DNA of 64,000 bases, taken from Cladorhizidae sp. MBARI D1340-BT2. Its lineage: Eukaryota; Porifera; Demospongiae; Poecilosclerida; Cladorhizidae. The stretch's first letter is position 1, and every line of letters starts with the position of its first letter. Where the stretch lies: contig JAQNBH010000004.1 of assembly GCA_028752905.1 (NCBI GenBank), positions 8,746,559 to 8,810,558 on the forward strand, given 5' to 3'. Below are positions 56,201 through 64,000 of the stretch, piece after piece. A program made the translations under genes and the position numbers. Below the pieces are notes generated by a model. The model searched no databases. It saw only the letters and a list, made by a program, of their open reading frames with translations, and was not told the DNA's origin.

Positions 56201-57995
56201 ATGAAGGAACTCAGTCAAGTATGTTGTTAAGTGAAGAGGGGTCCAGGTGATTTGAAGTGGAGGTAGGACTGAGACAGGGTTGTCCTTTGTCACCAGTTCT
56301 CTATAGTGTGTATGTCATGGGATTGTTGAAGGATTTGGAGGGGAAAAGGTTAAGGATTGAAGTGGAAGGAACATGGTGTGGTGGATTGCTCTATGCTGAT
56401 AATATTGTACTGTTAGCAAGAGATCAGGTGGAGTTACAAGTGATGTTGGATGTGATGGGGCAGTATGCAATGAAATGGGAGATTTAGGTTTAAAAGCGAG
56501 AAGAGCAAGTCAAATGACAGTTGGCGGAACGTGCACTAGAGGAGAGTGGAATATTAATGAGGAGAGAATGGAGTATGTGGTAGCCTGCAAATATCTTGGT
56601 GTGTGGTTTGAGAGGGGGATGAGAGGAAATGTTGACTTGAAGAAGATGAAGGAAAATGAATAGAAAGGGAGGGCAAGAATTGGTTATATGAGCAAGGTAA
56701 ACAGAGAAATGGAGACGGACAGAGGTAAACTAATATAGGAGTTGCTAGCTAGGCCATGTCTAATGCATACATCTGAAGTATGGTGGAAAGGAAGGAAGTC
56801 AACCTGCAAGAATTTGGAAGAGAGAGTTGGGAGGAAACTGGTTGGAGGGGGTAATACAGTTACAGGAGTGGCAGTAAGAGGGGACCTGGGCTGGAGGAGG
56901 CTGGAGCAGAGAAGGGAAGAAAAGAAAGTGTTATTTGGATGGAGGTTGCAGAGAATGATTGAAGATAGGCTAGTGAAAACAGTTGTAGCACAGTTAACTG
57001 ATTGTCCATGTTGGTGGGCAGAATTTTGCGAGCTGAAAAAGAAGTAGTAGGGGAAGGTGCATTGGAGATAGTAGGCTCAAGTGCAACATGGAGGAATTGT
57101 GTAAGGGATGTTGATAAGGAAGAATGGTGGGAAGAAGTGGGAGGGAAATCAAGTCTCAAGTGGTTTAAGTTAGCTAAAGAAGAATTTTGACAAGAAAGAT
57201 ATGTAAGAGGATTCAGTAACAAAGGGGAAGTGAGGCTGAGATTTAGGTAAAGGACAGCATCAGTGGGACTCTTGGGTGACAAGCTGAGATGTGGTATCTG
57301 CCGGGATGGTAGATGTGAGCTATGTGATGAAGGTGTTGTGGAAGATGTCGTCCATTTCTTGTTGTCCTGTGGGGAGTTTTCTGGTGATCGAGAATGATTA
57401 TTGGATATGGTTGAGGGCATTGAAGGGTCTGAATAGTGGGTGATAGAATGGAGAAATGAAGAAGAGTAGGCCTAATGTTGGGTAGATCAGTAGCTGGGAG
57501 GAAGAGGTGTTGATAGGGTAGACAGAATTGTTATGGGAAATGTGCTCAAGTGGTGGGAGAAAAGAAAATGCTTAATATTTGGCACCTAGGGTCCTATGTC
57601 TTTGGCATCTCCCCCCCCCCATCATCTCCCAAACAAACTTTTTGTAATTCATTATTTTGCTGTATTACTAATTAACGGCTTACGGTCCTCACTGGAAGAG
57701 CCTATAATGAGCTAGGAAAAAATTATGGTGAAACAAAATAATAAAAAAGACTTACCATTAGAAAGCACAGACTGCAAGCTATAATTTGATATATAAATTG
57801 GGAAACTAGAGTGAATGCAAGCAAAGATATGGTACTTTATATGAGACTACGCGATACGCAGCTCTCTTTCCCCCTTAACCCATGTTGTTGTTTTCTAGTA
57901 TTATAGTCATTGTTACAAGGTCCGAGTCAGCAACCTAATGGATGCCGATAAATGTGTTCTGGCGCAGCATAAAAAAAAAGAAACAGGACAGCCAG
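53250..57995 (+). pseudogene. LINE copy B, the most complete copy
   Basis: Nearly identical to copy A but longer at both ends. The extra 5' part has LIEKIKEEYRTREMVV and VLTRDVLKK, an ORF1 N-terminus. The endonuclease is at 54334-54860, RT at 55527-56487 (LLYADNIVLLA again with YADN), followed by thumb and connection sequence (YVVACKYLGVWFERG near 56575) and a C-terminal Zn knuckle, CELCDEGVVEDVVHFLLSC, near 57318-57374. The 3' region includes a poly-C run near 57612 and ends with A-rich sequence and GGACAGCCAGTA near 57995, matched by the window-end copy. A 203-bp segment at 57676-57878 is absent from that copy. Stops throughout show it is inactive. Confidence 0.82.
57676..57878. other. 203-bp TTAA-bounded segment present in one LINE copy
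   Basis: Copy B reads CTAATTAA, 203 bp ending TTAA, then CCCATG. The opposite-strand copy at the window end reads CTAATTAACCCATG with no insert. The segment starts CGGCTTACGG and ends TTTCCCCC before TTAA; no inverted ends are visible. Confidence 0.7.
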
Positions 57996-58988
57996 TAGCA
58001 CTTGTCCCTTTACAGTGGTTAGGCTAATTGTAGCTGGCGATTCCATGAGCTACTATGAGTAGGCGAGAGGAATGCAGTGAAGTACACCCGAGCAGTAAAG
58101 ATTCCATTATGACGTCAATCAGAAAAGCATTGCGGAATGATCTCCCATAATAAAAATCGTAGTTTAGTAAACTTATCAGCTATTGTTCTATCATGTTGTC
58201 CACTGTAGTGATAATTGCTGTCAGCATATTTCTCTTGCTTGTGTCTGCTCCTCTATCTTGTCCTGGAGCCATAACGTCTCTAAACAGGGCTAGTCCTACC
58301 GACTTTTCTGTGCAGGCCCCCTTCATGTGAGATAACGTAATATCGATCATAATATGAAATGCTTATGTGTACATGCGTTAGAGGCCATAAATAATGAACA
58401 GACATGGGCAGAGGTAGTGGAAGGACTAATAAGTTGAAGTGTGAGATAGGACCATAAAAATATGCAATAGTTCTGATACAAAGTTGGAGTTAAAATATAG
58501 TAGTTGATTAGAGATTGAAGTCAAACTTTGAGGAAGGAATGCCATGTTGACTGGTTTAGCTATTTATGTAATGAAGGTATGTGTTTACTATTTCATCCTT
58601 TGACTAGTAAAATATTAACCTTTTTAAGAAGATTAAATAATAGGGAGATCAGGCTCTAATTGTGTTCGCAGTGCATATTTCAACCAATAATTAGTCTAGC
58701 ATTTGAGGTCAGTGGTATTTCAGTAGCAGTAAAGATGGTGATATTCTGGAGAAATAGCACATTATTCCTTTTGAGCTAGCTAGTCAGATTCCAGTGAACG
58801 TTTCTCAGATCTCTATGATGATAATGTGTAAAAATAGGGAGTGGAAGTCACTGAATAACTATTATATATATAAGGATTAGTTTCTGGCACTAGCCCTTAA
58901 CTTTACTTTGTTCGATCTTATGTAAACTGATCCTCTTACGTTGACAACCAAGTCATGAATATCATCAATCCCACTTAAAACATGTATA

Positions 58989-59022
<34 letters not shown>

Positions 59023-60258
59023 TACACTTGATACATTCACTGTGGTACCTTCCTTGCTCTAACGGATACTGCAAATGTAGAAATGATAAACTCACCCAAG
59101 ATATCTGCAGGCCTTCCTGCTCCTCTAAGCTAGCTGGTGTAACTGCAGGACAGACTGCTCATCCAGACACTGCTCTTGTCATAAGAACTGGTTTGGTATA
59201 CACAGAGCTTTTCCACTGCCAATCTGATTACAGTAATGTAGAGGAGTAACTATGTTGCTGGTAGTGGTGTGCAAAGTTGAGCCTTTGTATGTCTGATTCT
59301 TTGAGCCTTAAAAATAATTTGATGTAAGAATCAGAAGAATGTATATTTTATTTTTTGGATTAAGTTAAGAACATTGCTGAAGATATGGCTTTAAAAAATT
59401 GTCTGAAGGGGCAACCATTTTGAAGCAACCAGTATGGCCTCTTGGAGGGTTGAATAATTTTGAGAACATTGATTTTAGGACTCGGTGGGTCGTAACCTTA
59501 AAAAGTGCCCTAGAAGCCACATGGATCCTTGATGATAACAAAATCAGGATTTGGAATGCAATATCTTTTTTACAAGTAATGAGTGAAGATTTTGGTGCAA
59601 GTGACCAGATGATCCATGCATCTTAAGATGTGATGTCATCTGACATACGACAAAATCTCTGTGGATTGCCAACAGAAGCTGGCTGGTTCCTTTACTTCAA
59701 TGGTATTGTGACTGGCCAGACACAAGTCCAACGGGATTTTGGTGTCTTCTGAAAAGAGCAGTGAATGTAAGTTGTAGATGTTGTTATTTTACTAGTTGAT
59801 AATTTGAAGAGGGTGCATGAAACAGCAAAACAAAGATGAGTGTTCATCAGATAAACTTTCCATTCTACTGATGAATGAACTAGAATCTTTTATTTGCATG
59901 GAAAAAATTGCTTTTCATTTATTCTTTGGTTTGTAAGAGTAGACAAGTTTTTTCAATTTTCAAATGTAATTTCCTTTCAATATCACATTTACCAGACATA
60001 TTAAACAAATTCATAAATGTGTCCTGTTTTGATGTAATTTCATAGACTAGTCTTCATGTCACATCACATCATCTGTCAAAGGTGCATCATTACATTATGA
60101 CTTATTTACTCTACTGCAACGTATACTAGGGCAATGCTTATTAGCCTAAGTGGAGGGCCAGAGATAGAACCTTCAAGACAACAGCCCTGTCCCTTATCTT
60201 GTCAGCATAGATGATTATGTATTAGACAATAATTTATAAACACCAGCTCTGCCAGACA
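57996..60258. other. no supported gene; TA microsatellite
   Basis: A (TA)n run lies at about 58993-59020. Open frames at 59028-59249 and 59399-59626 have normal composition but no recognised domain; the second (LEATWILDDNKIRIWNAISF) is the more protein-like. Confidence 0.3.
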
Positions 60259-60331
60259 GTCCCAATGGCTCAATGGTTAGAGCACTGACCATGTAAGTCA
60301 GGGGTTGGGGGTTCGATTCCTATCTGGGACA
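60259..60331 (+). tRNA. tRNA-like sequence, probably a SINE head or tRNA pseudogene (TGT)
   Basis: The 73-nt cloverleaf has acceptor strands GTCCCAA/CTGGGAC (6 of 7 pairs), an A box TGGCTCAATGG, a perfect 5-bp anticodon stem CTGAC/GTCAG with loop CATGTAA, and a B box GGGTTCGATTCC. The position-34 triplet would be TGT (Thr), but position 33 is A rather than the invariant T, and the T stem pairs poorly (GGGGG against CCTAT). No CCA or T-run terminator follows; non-tRNA sequence continues, as in tRNA-derived SINEs. Confidence 0.6.
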
Positions 60332-63239
60332 GGTTTCCCCCCGACTATGTCAGCAGCACTGTCCTTGCGGTATCACTTGTTTATCCTCTGTGACTCATCT
60401 CGCAGAGTTGGAAGCAGTGCATGGCGAAAGGTGTGGTCTAGAGCATGACCTATATAGCAATATCAATGCAGTATCTATGATGCTGGCATGATGATATCAT
60501 CTATTATAAACTTTAAATTGTTTAAAGTAAGATTAGCACATCATATTGTTATGCTACTGGGAGGTTTATATTTTATTGTGCTAATATTTAAAGGTCTCAC
60601 TAATGGTGAATTTGAGTTAGGTAGATTAAATAAATATTAGCTCTACCCTATCAATAATGGTTGGTAGTAGCATATTAGCATATTTCCTAAAATGGTTATA
60701 CACTACAACCTCACTAATCCAAATAGTATGGCAAAGCTCTATACATCATCCTCCATCAACTACTCACTGGTATAGCCATCTGCGAACTACCTATGCGAAA
60801 TCAGGTGTGTGGGCTTAATAAATATTACTTGAAATCAACTATATATAGAGTAGGTGCTTAACAAACATACAAAGTGATAAAGACACCAGCTCAACAATGT
60901 ATTTTTAAGAATATGCACATGTGGGTTAAGTAGCTTGAGTGAGTCTGTGGATTGTTTGTACTTTATGTATTAATTTTGTGTTCATCACCTTCTAAAAATT
61001 AACTTTTACTCACCATCCAAGGGGGTGAATTTGAAAGACCAAAAATAACAGCCAAATTGGTTGAATAGGGTGGAGAATACAAGAGTAAACAGGTTTAAAA
61101 GTGAACATTAGTGCTATTATTACAGAAGCTACACCAATATTATACTCGGTTTAAAATCTTAGAATTAAATAACTGATGCTGACTATTTATAGCTGAATAG
61201 GCTCAGCATGACCATGAGAATCACAGAGGTTTGCTAAGCAAACAAGGATGAAATCAAATGACTTGCCACAAAGCAAACAACCATCTATACCAGTAAATAA
61301 ATATTCATTATCTTATAGCTATACATCAATCATCATTCTAAAGACAGGTTATCAAAGATATACTGAATACACCGATATGGCAGGTGTGTTTATCCAATGG
61401 AGGGCAGGATGGAAGAGTTCTAAGAATCAATTCTAGTTTAACATGGAGTTTTACATTTACATAGAATTGTATGTATGATATTTTGTGTGAAGTAATATTT
61501 TATCAATAGTAAATATTTTATTAAGTTATTTCATACAGGGTCATCTTTGTATATACAGATTTGGTGTCCAGAGATGGAGTTTCAGAGATAGTACTGCAGG
61601 ACTTGCTAAATAAGTATGGAGTACCTCTGCTCTGCCCGAAACAATCAGTGATGTAAGTAAAGCAAAATGAGTTTAGGTTATTGTAAACTTGAAATAGTTT
61701 AATGGGTGGGTGTGGCAGCATGGGTTGTGAGATGTCTCATTGCAACCTTCAGGAGTGACAAAAATATTAACCATTAGTTCTTTATAAGCAAATGTATACC
61801 CAAGGACCATCCACCCAATCTGGCATAATTTTAGAAATGTAATATATTCCTTAAAATATGTAGCAAACTCAGCTAGATATCCACAGATTCAATAGTTCAA
61901 GGTTCAAAGCCAAAAACAGGTACAAACACACACACACACCCAGCACAATAGAGTATGTCTTGCATAACAACAATTACAAGAATTCCTCCTCATTTAGCTT
62001 TGAAATTCAGGTCATTTCGATCTGGGGTGAAGATGTTGTCTTGTTGTCTTTTTGCATATTGGAAGATCTAGTACATTTGTTCTTCCTGCTAAGAGGACAA
62101 TTGCTCAGTTTTCCCAGAGGACCCATGCATCCAGCTAGCTTGATTCATCTTTCCTCTGTTGAGACCATCATTACTATTGTCAGCCAATCCTTTGGTAATG
62201 AAAGTTCAAACTCTTCATAAAATAGGACCACGGTGAATATAAATAAGTTGGCAACATCGGTGTTAATTGTAGTATATCCAGTAACTTCTTCACTTAGCCT
62301 ATTTTCAGTCTTCCAGGAAATGTGATAAGGCTGCTCCAACTCCATATTGGTTAACTATTTGTCGATATAGAAAATGGTTGATTGGATCATAACACTTCAG
62401 TACTAGAGATGTTTTTAGCTGCACCCTGGCTAGTTCAAATATCTTGTCTCAGCTAATCACCTCATCTCCTGAGCAGCTTCGATAGTTTTATAGGTCAGCT
62501 CAACTTCTGTCAGCACTCTCCATTGCAGGGACACATTGTATAGGACATAAACAATCTCATCGCAGACTTTTTCTCTCCAAATATTCACCTACTTTGGGAA
62601 GTGCTGCTTCTAGTTATCCACAGTCATTCCAGCAGATAGATTTCTTGACTAAAGTTGAATTGCTCATTGATCAGCGCTTGTATTAGTTCGAAATATCTCT
62701 TCAGGATCATAAAAAGTTTTGGATATGAGCTCAACAAGGGCTATTTGGTCACTTAGATAGTGTATATAGATGCTTGGATGGAGAACAACTGTGTAGTAAC
62801 CTGTAGCACCTCTTCCTCAACTTTACTTTTGATGTAAAGAACAGCCTCTTCACCCATTGAATGTAGTGAATGATGGTGTCAATTGAAGGCTAAACTCAAT
62901 TAGACAGCCATTTGTTGGACATTATCATTGGTAAGTTTAGCGTCATTGCCAGTTGTAGTAACCAAGTCTGATTTACAAACTCAGCCTATTACAGCTACCA
63001 ACTCAGTTTTCCTTTTCATAAATTGAGCAATATTGAAAAGTCTCCGTTGTGTGTATTACAATAAAATGAATAACTACCTGAATATAATCTGATGTTGGAC
63101 AGTAAATAGAGACGTGCACTAGGCATGCAATGTAAAAATATCATGAGGCCATTCTAGAACCTTCTATGCAGACAAATGAAATCAATAATAATAATTTAAG
63201 CTACAACCTAAATACAGGTAAACAAACATGCCCCACAGT
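60332..63239. other. no supported gene
   Basis: The first ~130 bp may be the body of the tRNA-derived SINE. The remainder is AT-rich with a short CA run near 61928. Opposing frames near 61960-62345 show no known domain. Confidence 0.3.
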
Positions 63240-63400
63240 CAGGGCAGATCCAGGATTTAGAGAGAGGGCTGAAACTAATATAATGGTGTTAGTGATAGCA
63301 GGTGTTACATAAGCCAGTGCAGCACTAGAAATCTGGTCTGGGCAGCTGGGGCACCCATCACCCCCCCCCCCCCCCCCCCACCCCCATCCCTGGATCTATC
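63240..63400. repeat. possible hAT-like miniature element with poly-C tract
   Basis: The left end CAGGGCAGATCCAGGATTT and the right-side CCCTGGATCTATC are inverted matches (AGATCCAGG core). A run of about 20 C (63360-63379) lies just inside the right end. CAGGG-type ends suggest hAT, but a target duplication is not seen. Confidence 0.4.
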
Positions 63401-63664
63401 ATTCACAGTTCAGTAGAGAAGGTCTTGGACAGTTACAACAACAAAAAGTTCACAAACACAGTTCACCTTGCCACTACTTGACAAATACATACTGCTTTGA
63501 TCCATGCTGTAGCTACAGGACCACCTGTAGTAGTAGCAGCTGCTATTTGCTTACAACCACAGAACAAGACACATATAAAAACTTTCTTATTAGCTGGAGC
63601 CTCCTCTGGATGTAAGGAATAATTGCCTAGGTTTCAGCTTGTGTGCCCAAAGATTTAATTAAAT

Positions 63665-64000
63665 TACTGGCTGTCCGGTTTCTTTTTTTTTATGCTGCGC
63701 CAGAACACATTTATCGGCATCCATTAGGTTGCTCACTCGGACCTTGTAACAATGACTATAATAATAGAAAACAACAACATGGGTTAATTAGTATTACAGA
63801 AAAATAATGAATTACAAAAAGTTTGTTTGGGAGACGATGGGGGGGGGGAGATGCCAACGACATCGGAGGACCCTAGGTGCCAAATATTAAGCATTTTCTT
63901 TTGAGCACATTTCTCTCTACCCTATCAAAACCTCTTCCTCCCAGCTACTGATCTACCAAACGAAAGGCCTACTTTTCTTCATTTCTCCATTCTATCACCC
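63665..64000 (-). pseudogene. LINE copy C, 3' end, opposite strand, runs off the window
   Basis: Inverse complement of 57430-57995 of copy B, from GGACAGCCAGTAAT at the 3' end through TTATCGGCATCCATTAGG (plus) to the sequence ending TCTATCACCC. It lacks the 203-bp segment and has other small indels. The coding part lies beyond the window. Sequence 63401-63664 holds no gene. Confidence 0.85.

Noticed and set aside
60259..60331. Functional threonine tRNA gene
   Set aside because: A at position 33, poorly paired T stem and no terminator.

Overview
The window reads as a repeat-dense stretch of an animal nuclear genome. There are no operons or ribosome-binding sites. It holds dead or dying copies of most eukaryotic transposon classes: Ty1/copia, Ty3/gypsy, Penelope-like, two LINE types, a LINE-like fragment with a restriction-like endonuclease, piggyBac and hAT. 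About a dozen micro- and minisatellite arrays lie between them. A possible host gene fragment with 42-44 bp introns, plus the particular transposon mix, suggests an early-branching metazoan. A demosponge is my best guess from family resemblance, not from any host marker gene.

Layout. 0.3-2.6 kb: minus-strand copia remnant, then a solo LTR with target duplication (2635-2971). 3.5-4 kb: minisatellite. 4.1-5.2 kb: minus-strand piggyBac transposase pseudogene, abutting a plus-strand LINE endonuclease/RT fragment. 6.6-7.7 kb: minus-strand retroelement C-terminus with Zn knuckle and restriction-like endonuclease, bordered by a 132-bp foldback. 8.3-8.8 kb: Penelope-like fragment. 10.1 kb: hAT tail. 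12.49-12.93 kb: TTAA-flanked miniature piggyBac-like element. 13.25-13.62 kb: possible spliced host gene end. 14.7-17.2 kb: nearly intact hAT element. 18.4-34.8 kb: satellite territory, including a 15-mer array, a telomere-like 24-mer array, a 63-unit AAT tract and a ~1.9-kb array of a 32-bp unit that carries part of a hammerhead-ribozyme-like core; a 1.9-kb element with 44-bp terminal inverted repeats sits at 30.5-32.4 kb.

34.8-38.6 and 53.25-58.0 kb are two nearly identical LINE copies that share inactivating stops; the tip of a third, opposite-strand copy ends the window. 39.8-45.2 kb is the best-preserved element, a Ty3/gypsy-type retrotransposon with two nearly identical LTRs and a 1201-codon pol whose order is protease-integrase-RT-RNase H (integrase before RT, as in the Gmr1 group). 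Its gag and pol lie in one frame separated by a single UGA. 45.5-49.3 kb is a second hAT element broken by a solo LTR and by a near-perfect inverted duplication of part of its own coding region. From 49.3 kb to the end, outside the LINE copies, there is mostly degenerate or unassigned sequence plus one tRNA-like SINE head.

No cellular pathway can be reconstructed. The genes present work, or once worked, in their own mobilisation. The main results are the domain order and UGA junction of the Ty3-type element, the hammerhead-like repeat family, and several dated-by-nesting insertions.
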